Source of the DNA: Deltaproteobacteria bacterium
Lineage (GTDB): Bacteria; Desulfobacterota; Desulfuromonadia; Desulfuromonadales; BM103
Length of the DNA: 64,000 nucleotides
Direction: 5' to 3'
NCBI GenBank assembly: GCA_024636215.1
Contig: JAGXHL010000070.1
Coordinates: 19,198 to 83,197, forward strand
Under the pieces are notes generated by a model that was not told where the DNA came from, did no database searches, and saw only the letters and a list, made by a program, of their open reading frames with translations. Every line of letters begins with the position of its first letter. The first letter of the stretch is position 1. The position numbers were made by a program, and so were the translations under genes. Of the stretch, positions 9,048 through 18,164 are shown piece after piece.

Positions 9048-10271
9048 ATGTCATTATTCAAAAAAAACAGAATTGCCGGAAATGAAAATTTTGACGAGGA
9101 CAGCAAGGTCCTGATCGTTACCCTGCTCTTCTGTCTGTTTTTTTCAGTGGTCGGTTTTCAGAAGACACTGGCCACCTATCAGATGATTTTCCTGGGTCTT
9201 GTGCAGCTGCTTATGGTTATGGCCATCGGCAAGATCAGAGGAATAAATCTGCTCAGAATCCCCTCACCTAAGCTCGTCTTCTACTTCTTCCTGATTCTGT
9301 TCATCAATATTTCCGCCCGTTATTTTACCGAAAATGCTCTTGATACCTCCCTGTTCATTTCCAGGTGGTTGCAGTTCTTCGCCTCTACGGACCAGGACTC
9401 CGGAGACAATGAAAAATCTCTGCTGATGGCGGTACGCCTGGTGCATTATCTGATCGCCTTCGGCATCCCGTTTTTCGTTGCCAGCGTGATCGATCTGTAT
9501 TGTACGGAGCGCAAGAGCGTTCTCAAGATTGAAACGGAGAAAAAAGATGCAGAATTTCAAGTTGTCAGCCACCTGGCGCATAATATCAAGCCCAAACTCG
9601 GCTCCGCCCAATCGGTGTTGAGTCACCTGAAGGAGTTCATCAACCGGGAGCGCCTCGGAGATTTGCCGCTGCAGAAACAATTCTACCAGGGGCAGGCCGC
9701 CGAGACAGTTACGGAGGCCATTAAGAAGGCCCAGGGCGCTTTAGGCCAGGTCAACGAAGAGATCATCAACATCAGAGCCCTGATTACCGAAGAGATCAAC
9801 GCAGAGGACTTCCAGAAAGTTGATCTTGATAAGCTTTTTCGTCAAGAAATCATGCCTTTTTTCACTCAGGACAAAAGCAATCTGCAGATCGAGTTAGACA
9901 TAGAGCCGAAATGCAAGGCTGTCCTTCACAAACATTCCTTTATCGAGTCGATGAACAACATGATTCAAAATGCCTTGGTCCACGGCTTTGCCAAGGCAAA
10001 CTTTCGCCATGTCATAAAGTTTGCAGTCAGAAAAAAAAGAGGTGGAATCATCATCGATTATCTCAACAATGGGGCCCCTTTGCCCGCGGAGATAAACCGG
10101 GACAACTTGCTTTCATATGGGATAAAAAGTGTAGAAAGCCCGGGCGGTGGGCTCGGCATGGCCTATGTCGGGAAAATGATCAAGGCCCACCACGGAACGT
10201 TTGAGATCCTGGATGATCCTGATTACAATGTTCACTTCCGGATCACCCTGCCAAGAGGAGGCGCACATTGA
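9048..10271 (+). CDS. Membrane sensor histidine kinase, non-canonical
   Basis: About 407 residues. Four hydrophobic segments occupy roughly the first 150 residues (around VLIVTLLFCLFFSVVGF, MIFLGLVQLLMVMA, LVFYFFLILFINIS and YLIAFGIPFFVASV). A helical stretch follows with a candidate phosphoacceptor His (VVSHLAHNIKPKLGSAQ), then an HATPase_c domain (N-box NNMIQNALVHGF, G-box GGGLGMAYVGKM). The H-box is unlike the usual SHELRTPL. The start is uncertain: ATG 9048 has no clear ribosome site, and a TTG at 9015 is in frame. Its stop overlaps the start of the next gene (TTGA), so the pair is coupled. The stimulus is unknown. Confidence 0.75.
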   Translation: MSLFKKNRIAGNENFDEDSKVLIVTLLFCLFFSVVGFQKTLATYQMIFLGLVQLLMVMAIGKIRGINLLRIPSPKLVFYFFLILFINISARYFTENALDTSLFISRWLQFFASTDQDSGDNEKSLLMAVRLVHYLIAFGIPFFVASVIDLYCTERKSVLKIETEKKDAEFQVVSHLAHNIKPKLGSAQSVLSHLKEFINRERLGDLPLQKQFYQGQAAETVTEAIKKAQGALGQVNEEIINIRALITEEINAEDFQKVDLDKLFRQEIMPFFTQDKSNLQIELDIEPKCKAVLHKHSFIESMNNMIQNALVHGFAKANFRHVIKFAVRKKRGGIIIDYLNNGAPLPAEINRDNLLSYGIKSVESPGGGLGMAYVGKMIKAHHGTFEILDDPDYNVHFRITLPRGGAH

Positions 10272-11182
10272 ACAAGAAACTCCCCAGGCCTTTGAGAGTT
10301 CTGATCATTGACGACGACAAGAGCTTTGTCGAGGAGTTGCAACGGGATGCAAACCCCTATCGCATCATCCTGGATCATGCCTTAAGCCTTGAAGAGGCAG
10401 TTGAGATCATGGAAGAAAAGGGTGAGCGAGCTTTCGCCGGGATCATTCTGGATGTCATCTGCCTGAAGAAAAAGGAGCAGAAAGTTCCTGATGAAAGCTT
10501 CCTTACCATGGCGAAAGAGGTTTTCGACCGTAAGGCGCCAGGTCTGCCCAAAGCCATTCTGACTGCTGAGCCAGGGCATTTCAAGACCCTGAAACCACTC
10601 TATGAAGGGACACTTTCGGTTTATCTCAAAGGCGGCGAAGACCATGACAGGATGTTTTCTTTCTTTTGCAAGGAGAGTGAAAAACTTGAGAACGTCCGCA
10701 TGGCCTCTCAATATCCTGAGATTTTCGAGGTTTTCGAAAATCGCTTTTTGGGCGCCAGCGAAGAGCAGGAACTGATCGCCTGTCTGAAGCTCATGAACAG
10801 TTCCGATGCCGTCGTCATCGCAGATAACCTGGCCCGCCTGCGCAGGCTGCAGGAAGCAATCTACCTGGCTCTGTACCGCAAGGATCCGAAATACATTCCA
10901 CCCGGTGCCGGCGTCGGCGGCAGCTCATTGTTCAAGCATGTCATCCGCCATTTCAAGGTCATGCACCTAATCGAGCATGGCAAGATCATCGAGCTTGCTT
11001 CGGAACTTGTGCACTCGATCGGCAGTGATCACGGCACCCACGTCCCCAGCAAAGCACCTCTCTACGCACCCAGCAGCTACACCGTACAGATGACGACCTT
11101 TGCCATGCTGGACCTGATTTTATGGTTCAAGGCGATCATGGAAAGCAAACCCGTTGCAGAGGCCGGGGGTTCAAACTCCTGA
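10268..11182 (+). CDS. Receiver-domain protein with uncharacterised helical C-terminus
   Basis: A 304-residue protein starting at TTG 10268, fixed by the strong GAGGAGG ribosome site six bases upstream. Residues 9-135 form a receiver domain with the acidic pocket Asp15-Asp17, phosphoacceptor Asp62, Thr99 and Lys121. There is no DNA-binding, GGDEF or enzyme output domain. The C-terminal half (about 150-300) is helical, with a GSDHGTH motif (about residue 258) followed by a long hydrophobic helix, which recalls the Abi_C/HEPN-type layout. That resemblance is by eye and weak. It overlaps the kinase gene by 4 bp and is probably its partner. Confidence 0.7.
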   Translation: MNKKLPRPLRVLIIDDDKSFVEELQRDANPYRIILDHALSLEEAVEIMEEKGERAFAGIILDVICLKKKEQKVPDESFLTMAKEVFDRKAPGLPKAILTAEPGHFKTLKPLYEGTLSVYLKGGEDHDRMFSFFCKESEKLENVRMASQYPEIFEVFENRFLGASEEQELIACLKLMNSSDAVVIADNLARLRRLQEAIYLALYRKDPKYIPPGAGVGGSSLFKHVIRHFKVMHLIEHGKIIELASELVHSIGSDHGTHVPSKAPLYAPSSYTVQMTTFAMLDLILWFKAIMESKPVAEAGGSNS

Positions 11183-11214
11183 GGCAAGGATCGTCCCGAT
11201 GCAGTCAAGGTTTC

Positions 11215-11256
11215 TGTCCCTGAGGCCACAAGACCTTCAGGATCGAAGCAGGGACA
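11215..11256. other. Nested inverted repeat downstream of the receiver gene
   Basis: TGTCCCTG at 11215-11222 pairs with CAGGGACA at 11249-11256, enclosing a second possible helix (CTGAGG with CCTTCAG). No U-tract follows, so it is not a classic intrinsic terminator. It may be a processing or stability hairpin. Confidence 0.4.
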
Positions 11257-11369
11257 TGTCGCCCTCTGATATCACTGCTTGGCGCAGCGTCTAATTTTCG
11301 TTATGCTGTCGGCAGGCTCACGGGCCCACCGGGGGCCATAGCCACTACCTTGACGAACAAGAGGCTTTC

Positions 11370-11690
11370 ATGCATCACAAGCTCAAAATTATCACAACTG
11401 CCCTCATTCTGAACGCAGCCTTGGCAAGCCTTGCCTGTGCAAATGACGATGCAAAGGCACGCAACCTGATCAACTCCCAGGGCTGTAAGGCCTGTCACAC
11501 TCTGGAGGGTGATGGCGGAATCGCCGCCGTCAGCTTCGAAGCCATGCGCGCGAAACTGACCCGGGATCAAGTCCGTTCACAACTTGTGAACCCAACACAC
11601 ATGCACGGCAATGCTAAGATTCCGGACTTCAGTCATCTGTCGGGCAACGACATTGAGGCACTGATCAATTTTATCCAGCCGAAGCTGTAA
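11370..11690 (+). CDS. Monoheme c-type cytochrome
   Basis: A 106-residue exported protein. The signal peptide spans about residues 1-24 (ending SLACA), and one heme-binding site, CKACH, covers residues 39-43. A Met in the second half (NPTHMHGNA) or one nearby could be the distal ligand. The size and pattern fit small periplasmic class I cytochromes. An AAGAGG ribosome site precedes the ATG. It lies 40 bp upstream of trmB with no evident functional link. The electron partner is unknown. Confidence 0.85.
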   Translation: MHHKLKIITTALILNAALASLACANDDAKARNLINSQGCKACHTLEGDGGIAAVSFEAMRAKLTRDQVRSQLVNPTHMHGNAKIPDFSHLSGNDIEALINFIQPKL

Positions 11691-11730
11691 ATTGTATGAC
11701 AATCCAAATTTCTCATACCTGGAAACGCTA

Positions 11731-12432
11731 ATGACACAACGCATCATCCCGATCACTTCAGAAAACTTTATTGCCGGCAGGACTCCTGACCAGCCCCTGG
11801 ACTTAGCCGCGATGTTCGGCAACAACCAGTCCCTGGCGCTGGAGATAGGCTGCGGAACAGGCCATTTCATTGTCGAGCGTGCCCTGGCACAACCGCAAAC
11901 AAATTTTCTCGCTATCGACATCTACAACAAAGGTTGCCTGAAAACCTGTAACAAGATCGACGCCGCCGGCCTGCAGAACGTACGCGTCATGCGTGTTGAA
12001 GCCCGCTGGCTGCTGGACAACGGGCTTCAACCGGAGAGTCTTTCTGCGGTCTATATCAACTGCCCCGACCCCTGGCCAAAGAAACGCCACTGGAGCAGAC
12101 GGCTGGTCAACCGCGAATTTCTCCTCAACCTGGCTCAATACCTGGCACCGGGAGGCGACTTCTTTTTCAGCACCGATTTCGATCAGTATGCGGAAAGCGT
12201 TGCAGAGCAGATTCGTGACCTGGCAGCTTATCGCAACAGGCTGCAAGCAGAGTGGACCCACCACCTGGCTGGCTATCCAATCTCCAAATATATGCAGCGC
12301 TTTCTCGATCAAGGTCAGCAGATCTATTACCTGCACTACCAGCGTGATCTGGCCGTCCCGCGCCATCTGCTGCCTGCTCCTCCAGTACGGAGAGGCTTTC
12401 GTTTCGACTGGCAAAAGGCAGAGAATGACTGA
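11731..12432 (+). CDS. trmB: tRNA (guanine-N7-)-methyltransferase TrmB
   Basis: Class I SAM-dependent methyltransferase that makes m7G46 in tRNA. The SAM site is ALEIGCGTGHF, and the family hallmark DPWPKKRHWSRRLVN sits in the middle, followed by LAPGGDFFFSTDF. The frame is open from 11692, but the ATG at 11731 (MTQRIIP) gives the expected N-terminus, about 233 residues. It overlaps truD by 8 bp, so two tRNA modification enzymes are coupled. Confidence 0.93.
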   Translation: MTQRIIPITSENFIAGRTPDQPLDLAAMFGNNQSLALEIGCGTGHFIVERALAQPQTNFLAIDIYNKGCLKTCNKIDAAGLQNVRVMRVEARWLLDNGLQPESLSAVYINCPDPWPKKRHWSRRLVNREFLLNLAQYLAPGGDFFFSTDFDQYAESVAEQIRDLAAYRNRLQAEWTHHLAGYPISKYMQRFLDQGQQIYYLHYQRDLAVPRHLLPAPPVRRGFRFDWQKAEND

Positions 12433-13615
12433 ATATCTCACGGCAAAGCTGCCCGGCACAGGTGGGGTCATACGGCAAAGGCCTGAAGATTTTCAGGTCG
12501 AAGAGATTCCTCTTTATGAACCTTGTGGAGAAGGCGATCACCTTTATATCCGTGTTGAGAAGCGCGGACTTACCACCTACGATCTGCTTCGCGAACTGGC
12601 GAGTGCCCTGAAGTGCAATGAACGCGAACTCGGCTATGCCGGACTCAAAGATGCCAGGGCCATTACCAGGCAAACGGTCTCTGTCCCATTACGCAAACCG
12701 GAAGATATCAAAGGACTGGAGATTCCAGGCGTCAAGATTCTCTCGGCGCGTCTGCATGGCAACAAACTTCGTCCCGGACACCTGGCCGGCAACCGCTTCC
12801 AGATCCGCATTCACCAACCCGGCCAGGAAAGCCTAACGCGCGCGGAGACGATTCTCGGCGTCCTGCAGGATATCGGTGTGCCGAACCGTTTTGGTGAACA
12901 GCGCTACGGCTCCCTCGGCAATTCTCACCGGATCGGCAAGGCGATCCTTGCTAATGACTTTGACACAGCCATCAACGAAATTATCGGTAACCCGCAAGAG
13001 ATCAAGCATCAGGGATGGCAACAGGCCGCAGCAGCCTATCATGCTGGAGACCTCGGCACGGCACTCAGACTTTTGCCTCGCCACTGCAGACCGGAACAGC
13101 GGCTGCTCGAGATGATCCGGGCAGGCAAGGGCTCACGCAAGTCGGTCCTCGCCATGCCCAGAAAGCTTCTCCGCCTTTACCTTTCGGCATATCAATCGAG
13201 CCTCTTTGATCGTATGATCGACATGCGACTGGCTTCTCTGGAGCGCCTTTGGCAGGGAGACCTGGCCTGCAAGCATATCAATGGCGCCTGTTTTCTGGTC
13301 ACCGACCCGGAGCTGGAGCAGCCGCGCGCTGACAGTTTCGAGATCAGCCCTACGGCCCCCCTCTTCGGCTACAAGGCCAGGCTTGCTGAAGGTCAGGCGG
13401 GTCTGCTGGAACAGAGCTTGCTCGACAAGGAGCAGCTTAGCCTGAATTCTTTCCGGCTTGCAGGGGGCCTGGCCATGGAAGGCGAGCGACGGCCGTTGCG
13501 AGTTCCGATCCAGACGCCAGAATGTATCCGGGAAAAAGACGCGCTGCGGGTTACCTTCTCACTGCCAAAGGGCAGCTTCGCAACGACCGTGCTCAGCGAG
13601 GTTATGAAAACATAA
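12425..13615 (+). CDS. truD: tRNA pseudouridine(13) synthase TruD
   Basis: A 396-residue TruD-family enzyme acting on U13 of tRNA. The catalytic motif is AGLKDARAITRQ (Asp76), and the family motifs NRFGEQRYGSLG and QSSLFDRMID are present. The start ATG at 12425 lies inside the 3' end of trmB; the open frame further upstream is just trmB read in another frame. Length fits the family, which includes the central TRUD insertion domain. Confidence 0.93.
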   Translation: MTEYLTAKLPGTGGVIRQRPEDFQVEEIPLYEPCGEGDHLYIRVEKRGLTTYDLLRELASALKCNERELGYAGLKDARAITRQTVSVPLRKPEDIKGLEIPGVKILSARLHGNKLRPGHLAGNRFQIRIHQPGQESLTRAETILGVLQDIGVPNRFGEQRYGSLGNSHRIGKAILANDFDTAINEIIGNPQEIKHQGWQQAAAAYHAGDLGTALRLLPRHCRPEQRLLEMIRAGKGSRKSVLAMPRKLLRLYLSAYQSSLFDRMIDMRLASLERLWQGDLACKHINGACFLVTDPELEQPRADSFEISPTAPLFGYKARLAEGQAGLLEQSLLDKEQLSLNSFRLAGGLAMEGERRPLRVPIQTPECIREKDALRVTFSLPKGSFATTVLSEVMKT

Positions 13616-13719
13616 GGTTTTGCCTTGAATTGGCAGACCCTTTGCAATAAAAACAACCATAAGACTGCGATTTTCGTTGCAGTGGCTCATTTGTCGCTTA
13701 ACCAACAGGAGCTCAGGTC

Positions 13720-14049
13720 ATGTCGCAAAAAACCGAGCAAGACCCCCACAGCAGAGAAGATCTCCGGGTTAATTTTTTTCGACCACGGCCCGGCTTCATG
13801 CGTAAAGAGGTTACGATTATCTGGATCACCCTGGCCGCCTGGGCGATTATGACCTTCGGCATGCCGATTCATCTCGCCTTCATTCACGATGATCCCTCCC
13901 GGACCCTTGCCGAGGTCCCCTATATTTTCGGCATCCCTGCCTACTTCTGGTTCAGTGGCCAATTCCTGATCCTCTGGTTCATCTTTCTCTGTTTTTTCTT
14001 CAATGTACTGATCGATTGGTTGACTTCAAACTACCGTAGACGGCGTTAG
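13720..14049 (+). CDS. Small membrane subunit of a sodium:solute symporter
   Basis: A 109-residue protein with two predicted membrane helices (about 30-50 and 75-97), an Arg-rich N-terminal tail and a basic C-terminus (NYRRRR). It lies 13 bp upstream of a sodium:solute symporter gene, in the position of the DUF4212-type small subunit. Its sequence is more divergent than the second small subunit in this window (51970-52224), so the assignment rests largely on size, topology and neighbour. An ACAGGAGCTC ribosome site precedes the ATG. Confidence 0.7.
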   Translation: MSQKTEQDPHSREDLRVNFFRPRPGFMRKEVTIIWITLAAWAIMTFGMPIHLAFIHDDPSRTLAEVPYIFGIPAYFWFSGQFLILWFIFLCFFFNVLIDWLTSNYRRRR

Positions 14050-14062
14050 GGGGAGAGTGATC

Positions 14063-15583
14063 ATGGAAGAATCGATACGCTATACACCTTTTTTCCTGCT
14101 TTGCGCGGTGCTCATCGTCTCTCTTGTCGTCGGTGTTCTGAGCCGTCGCAATGACACGGGCGGTTACGGTGTGCAGGTCAAATCAATCGGCCATGCCAGC
14201 ATAGGTGCCGCCATTGCCTCAAACTGGATGAGCGCCGCCTCTTTTCTCGGCATTGCCGGGGTATTTTTTCTCAACGGCTATTTCGCCTTCGCCTACATCC
14301 TGGGCTGGACGGGCGGCTATGTCCTGCTGCTGGTGCTGATGGGCAGTCAGATTCGCCGCTTTGGAAAATATACGGCACCTGACTTTGTAGAAACCCGTTA
14401 CGATTCTTCAGTAGCCCGGGTTTTTTCCGCAGTCATTGCCATCGTCATTTCGCTGATTTACTGCGTCGCCCAATACAAAGGGATCGGTATGGTGTTCGCC
14501 TGGATGTTCGGCATTGACTACACCCAGGCTTTGGTTTTCGGTACCCTGGTGACGATCGGCTACCTGATGCTGGCAGGGAGCCTGAAAGCTGCCCGCAGCC
14601 CGCAGATGCACTACATAGTGTTGATCATCTCTTTCGTTGTTCCCCTGATGCTGATTGCAAAGAAACTTGGCTATAACTGGCTGATTCCACAATTCAGTTA
14701 CGGCAGTGCCCTGCGCGACCTGCCGGAGCAGGTTTCCAACACCTACCTGTTCCCCTGGACCTTCGGCTCCCCTTACGAATGGATTGCTCTCTGTTTCACA
14801 TTGATGGTCGGCACTGCCGGTCTGCCGCATGTCCTGTCACGCTTCTATACGGTTCCGAACAACCGGGATGCTCGCTGGGGTGTCGTGTGGGGACTCTTTT
14901 TTATCGGCCTGCTTTACTGGAGCGCACCGGCTTTTGGCGCCTTCGCACGAAACTGGCTGACCACTTCGGGAACCATGCTGTCCCCAGCCGAGTCTCAGGC
15001 CCTTGCCGACATCATCGTCATCAAGACCGCAGAATGGGTTGGACTGAATGAAATTTTTGTCAGCATCCTGGCCATCGGTGGTGTCCTGGCAGCCATCAGC
15101 ACCATAACGGGACTGCTGGTGACAGGTGCCGGTGCGATCTCCTACGATATCTACTACCGACTGATCAACCCCAAGGCCACCGAGAGCCATCTGCTGATTG
15201 TCGCCAAGGTGGCAACCCTGGTCCTGGCTCTTCTGGTCCTGGTGATTGCCGTCAATCCACCGGGCCTGATCGCCCAGATTACCGCCGTAGCTTTCGCGCT
15301 GGCCGGCAACACTCTCTTCCCGGTGTTCCTGCTTGGCATCTGGTGGGACAGAGCCAACAAGTACGGCGCCATCGCCGGCATGCTGGTCGGCACCATCATT
15401 ACTTTTGCACCAATCCTGCTCGGCAACCTGATACCGACACTGCGCATTATACTGCCCGTGACCTCTTCGGCTCTGGTCGGGGCTCCAGTCGTTATCCTGA
15501 CGATGATTATCGTCTCACGCCTGACTCCGCCACCTTCTGAGCAATTGCGGCGATTTCTGGTCGAAAAGGTTCACAGCCCCTAG
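14063..15583 (+). CDS. Sodium:solute symporter, large subunit
   Basis: A 506-residue protein with about 13 membrane helices and the SSS-family motifs ASNWMSAASFLGIAG (helix 2), GWTGGYVLL, MVGTAGLPHVLSRFYTVP and ISTITGLLVTGAGAISYD. It belongs to the two-component type that works with a small subunit, here encoded just upstream. The driving ion is probably Na+; the substrate is probably a small organic acid but cannot be fixed from sequence. ATG 14063 is chosen over GTG 14057 because GGGGGAGAG lies at suitable spacing. It lacks the large extracytoplasmic insertion of the other symporter at 50158-51957. Confidence 0.88.
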   Translation: MEESIRYTPFFLLCAVLIVSLVVGVLSRRNDTGGYGVQVKSIGHASIGAAIASNWMSAASFLGIAGVFFLNGYFAFAYILGWTGGYVLLLVLMGSQIRRFGKYTAPDFVETRYDSSVARVFSAVIAIVISLIYCVAQYKGIGMVFAWMFGIDYTQALVFGTLVTIGYLMLAGSLKAARSPQMHYIVLIISFVVPLMLIAKKLGYNWLIPQFSYGSALRDLPEQVSNTYLFPWTFGSPYEWIALCFTLMVGTAGLPHVLSRFYTVPNNRDARWGVVWGLFFIGLLYWSAPAFGAFARNWLTTSGTMLSPAESQALADIIVIKTAEWVGLNEIFVSILAIGGVLAAISTITGLLVTGAGAISYDIYYRLINPKATESHLLIVAKVATLVLALLVLVIAVNPPGLIAQITAVAFALAGNTLFPVFLLGIWWDRANKYGAIAGMLVGTIITFAPILLGNLIPTLRIILPVTSSALVGAPVVILTMIIVSRLTPPPSEQLRRFLVEKVHSP

Positions 15584-15737
15584 TGTCCTGAAACCTTTAG
15601 GCTTTGCAGTCGGTCCGACGCCTTCCGGGATCGATATCGGCATGACCTTGTGCAGCATTGACCTCAACAACAAGCTTGCTGTAATCTGCCGAAAAAACTA
15701 AAATGTCGTTTTATTTTAACGTTGACGATTCTATATA

Positions 15738-16571
15738 ATGAAGCTGATCTTATCCGCAGGAAGCCTCTACACTTTACCAACCACCCAGGTCTTTGAGATG
15801 GCCAGGGATGTCGGTTTTGATGGTATGGAAGTCATCGTAAACCACGACTTCTCCGGCTCGAAACACCTCGACCATCTGCGTGAACTGCAAAGCATCTTTC
15901 CCGTCCTGTCCATCCACGCCCCCTTCTTTGAAATCGATGGCTGGGGGAACAAGATTGACCAGTTGAAAATCTGTGCGGATCTGGCTTTAAACGCTGGAGT
16001 TCCTCTGATCAACTTTCACCCGCCAAACTTGTTTGCTTTCGAGTTCAAATTCTGGCGTTGGCTGAAAAAGATCACGGATTTTCAGTCTGAGATCGGCCAG
16101 GACGGTGTTCTTGTCACCATAGAGAACATGCCCTGCCTGCCACAATTCAAAATCAATCCCTACCTGCTTTCAAATATAGACAGCATGGTGCGTTTTATGG
16201 AAGATCGTAACCTCTACCTGACTTTCGACACGGCCCATTGTGGTTCGATGAATACCGATTTTCTCGGTGATTTCCACCAGTTTTATGATTCTGGTCGCAT
16301 GCGCAACATTCATTTTTCCGACTACGGCAACGGCCGTGAGCACCTCATACCGGGACACGGAGCCCTGCCTCTGACCCGTTTCCTCAACCACTTGAGAGAA
16401 ACCCGCTACGATCACGCGCTGGTGCTGGAACTTTCTCCCTACGAGTTCCCGAAAGAACCGGAACTCATCAAGGACACACTGGTTGAAGTCTTTGATTACT
16501 TGTGTCAGGAAACCAGACACGCATCTTTTGGACGGGAGGACGCTGCAGGAGAGAAGTCAACGACGACATAA
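15738..16571 (+). CDS. Sugar phosphate isomerase/epimerase-like TIM barrel protein
   Basis: A 277-residue protein of the xylose isomerase-like/AP endonuclease 2 fold. Strand-end metal-ligand motifs are visible: LSIHAPFFE, LINFHPPN, VTIENMPC (Glu), LTFDTAHCG (Asp, His), NIHFSDYGNGREHLIPGHGALP and LVLELSP. These favour a divalent metal-dependent isomerase, epimerase or endonuclease, without a specific substrate. It stands alone, ending 15 bp from the convergent universal stress gene. Confidence 0.75.
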   Translation: MKLILSAGSLYTLPTTQVFEMARDVGFDGMEVIVNHDFSGSKHLDHLRELQSIFPVLSIHAPFFEIDGWGNKIDQLKICADLALNAGVPLINFHPPNLFAFEFKFWRWLKKITDFQSEIGQDGVLVTIENMPCLPQFKINPYLLSNIDSMVRFMEDRNLYLTFDTAHCGSMNTDFLGDFHQFYDSGRMRNIHFSDYGNGREHLIPGHGALPLTRFLNHLRETRYDHALVLELSPYEFPKEPELIKDTLVEVFDYLCQETRHASFGREDAAGEKSTTT

Positions 16572-16586
16572 CCGCAGTCGTCAAGC

Positions 16587-17039
16587 TTATCGAACAATAT
16601 ACACTGAGCAGTGCGCGTGCAGAGAAATTTTCGTTGAAACACTGCCGAGCAGTGTCCGTTTCATGCGGCCTTTTCCGGAAGATCCGACCACGATGACATC
16701 GCAATTCTTTTCCTCGGCCAGCAGCATCAACTCTTCAGCAGGATCTCCATAAATAACCATCGACTCCAGTTCAACACCCACCTCGGCAGCCACCTTTTCG
16801 ACGACATAGAAGAGACGATCACGCTTTTCCTGCCAGCCGGGCATTTCGGTCGCAGGTTTGTCAGGGAAGAAATCGGTGAATGATGGTGTTTTCATGCTCG
16901 GCAGAACCATCACAGCATAAAGCTTGCTTTTAAACTTTGCCCCCGAGATTGAAGCCAGGCGAACAGCTTCTTCAGCGGCCTTATCCGATTGCGGAGAACC
17001 ATCAATTGCAACGATAATTTTCTTGCTGAGTGTCAACAT
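16587..17039 (-). CDS. Universal stress protein (UspA family)
   Basis: A 150-residue USP domain. IIVAIDGSPQSDKAAEEAV forms the N-terminal strand-loop, and VVGSSGKGRMKRTLLGSVS matches the ATP-binding G-x2-G-x9-G(S/T) pattern, so it is probably of the nucleotide-binding type. The start at 17039 is set by a GGGAGGG ribosome site six bases upstream. It is divergent from the iclR gene and convergent with the TIM-barrel gene. Confidence 0.88.
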   Translation of the reverse strand: MLTLSKKIIVAIDGSPQSDKAAEEAVRLASISGAKFKSKLYAVMVLPSMKTPSFTDFFPDKPATEMPGWQEKRDRLFYVVEKVAAEVGVELESMVIYGDPAEELMLLAEEKNCDVIVVGSSGKGRMKRTLLGSVSTKISLHAHCSVYIVR

Positions 17040-17238
17040 GCCGAGCCCTCCCACGAATGCATTAGAGTGAATCTACCTGTCGGTCCATATTGTGTCAACC
17101 ATCACGCAGAGTTGACAAAAAAGACTAATCTGTTTGACTTCCATAAAACACTATTTTAAAATCAATGGAAGGGAGAAAAAATGTGGGACTTTATTCGTTT
17201 TTTTCTCAACCATTTGTCACAAAATTTTCCATTCTGCC

Positions 17239-17267
17239 TTGACAGTTTATGGCTGTTTGGTTAGAAA
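17239..17267 (+). promoter_or_regulatory. Probable sigma-70 promoter for the IclR gene
   Basis: TTGACA at 17239-17244, a 17-bp spacer and TAGAAA at 17262-17267, about 90 bp upstream of the IclR start. A second weaker -35-like TTGACG lies at 17284. The surrounding 250 bp is A+T-rich. Confidence 0.55.
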
Positions 17268-17308
17268 ATATGTTTGCATAAAATTGACGGTATCTTATTA
17301 ATTAGTGT

Positions 17309-17329
17309 CTATCCGGGAACTCCGGATGG
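17309..17329. repeat. Short hairpin repeat in the iclR leader (related to 54311-54333)
   Basis: A small inverted repeat, ATCCGG-gaact-CCGGAT, inside the iclR 5' leader. The stretch TATCCGGGAACTCCGGATGG closely resembles CATCCGGAAACTCCAGATGG at 54312-54331, next to a longer palindromic element. This points to a dispersed repeat family. Confidence 0.55.
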
Positions 17330-17358
17330 TCATTAGCCACTCTAAGGATTCTCAAACA

Positions 17359-18141
17359 ATGGCCAGGAAAGAAAAGTCCGAATATATCATCCAGGCAGTT
17401 TCCCATGCCCTGGATCTACTCGAGCAGTTTCACGACGAAGTTGACGAGTTGGGCGTTACCGAGCTCAGCAAACGTCTGAAACTTCACAAGAATAATGTTT
17501 TCCGGCTCTTGGCCACACTTGAGTCTCGCGGCTACATCGAGCAGAACAAGGCCACCGAAAATTACCGTCTCGGGCTCAAGGCTCTGGAACTTGGCCAAAC
17601 CTTCATCAAGCAGATGGGCCTGTTACGTCAGGCAAAACCGATCCTTGAAAAAATGGTGTCCGAATGTAACGAAACCTGTTACGTCGCCATTTTCAAGGAA
17701 GGGCATGTCGTCTATCTCGACATGGTCGAGACAGACATGACTGTTCGTGTCGTCTCCCGTGTCGGTTCACGTCTGCCCTCCTACTGTACTGCTGCCGGCA
17801 AGGTCTATCTCTCGCACATGTCCGACGACGAGATCAACGAAATCCTGCCGAGCGAAGACTTCCAGGTTTATACCGACACAACCATCAAGACCCGCAGTCA
17901 ACTCAAAAATGAGCTGGTACAGATTGCCGAGCAAGGTTACGCTATCGACAATGAGGAACTCGACCTTGGCGTGCACTGCGTTGCAGCACCCATTCGTGAC
18001 TACACGCGACGGATCGTCGGCTCGATCAGCATCTCAGGACCAAACATGCGACTCGGCGAAGAGCGTATCAAGAAAGAGTTGGTACCACTGGTTTTGGAGG
18101 CTGCAGAGGAACTTTCAACCCGACTCGGTTATCACAAGTAA
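17359..18141 (+). CDS. IclR-family transcriptional regulator
   Basis: A 260-residue regulator. The N-terminal winged helix-turn-helix (residues 10-75; TELSKRLKLHKNNVFRLLATL) is followed by a linker and the C-terminal IclR effector domain (about 85-255; SRVGSRLPSYCTAAGKVYLS, GYAIDNEELDLGVHCVAAPI). Family members respond to small organic acids or aromatics, often controlling neighbouring catabolic genes. The nearest candidates here are the universal stress and TIM-barrel genes, but no link is proven. ATG 17359 is chosen, with TAAGGATT upstream; an in-frame GTG at 17305 would start inside the hairpin repeat. Confidence 0.9.
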   Translation: MARKEKSEYIIQAVSHALDLLEQFHDEVDELGVTELSKRLKLHKNNVFRLLATLESRGYIEQNKATENYRLGLKALELGQTFIKQMGLLRQAKPILEKMVSECNETCYVAIFKEGHVVYLDMVETDMTVRVVSRVGSRLPSYCTAAGKVYLSHMSDDEINEILPSEDFQVYTDTTIKTRSQLKNELVQIAEQGYAIDNEELDLGVHCVAAPIRDYTRRIVGSISISGPNMRLGEERIKKELVPLVLEAAEELSTRLGYHK

Positions 18142-18164
18142 TCGATTCACAAACTACCAGATCA

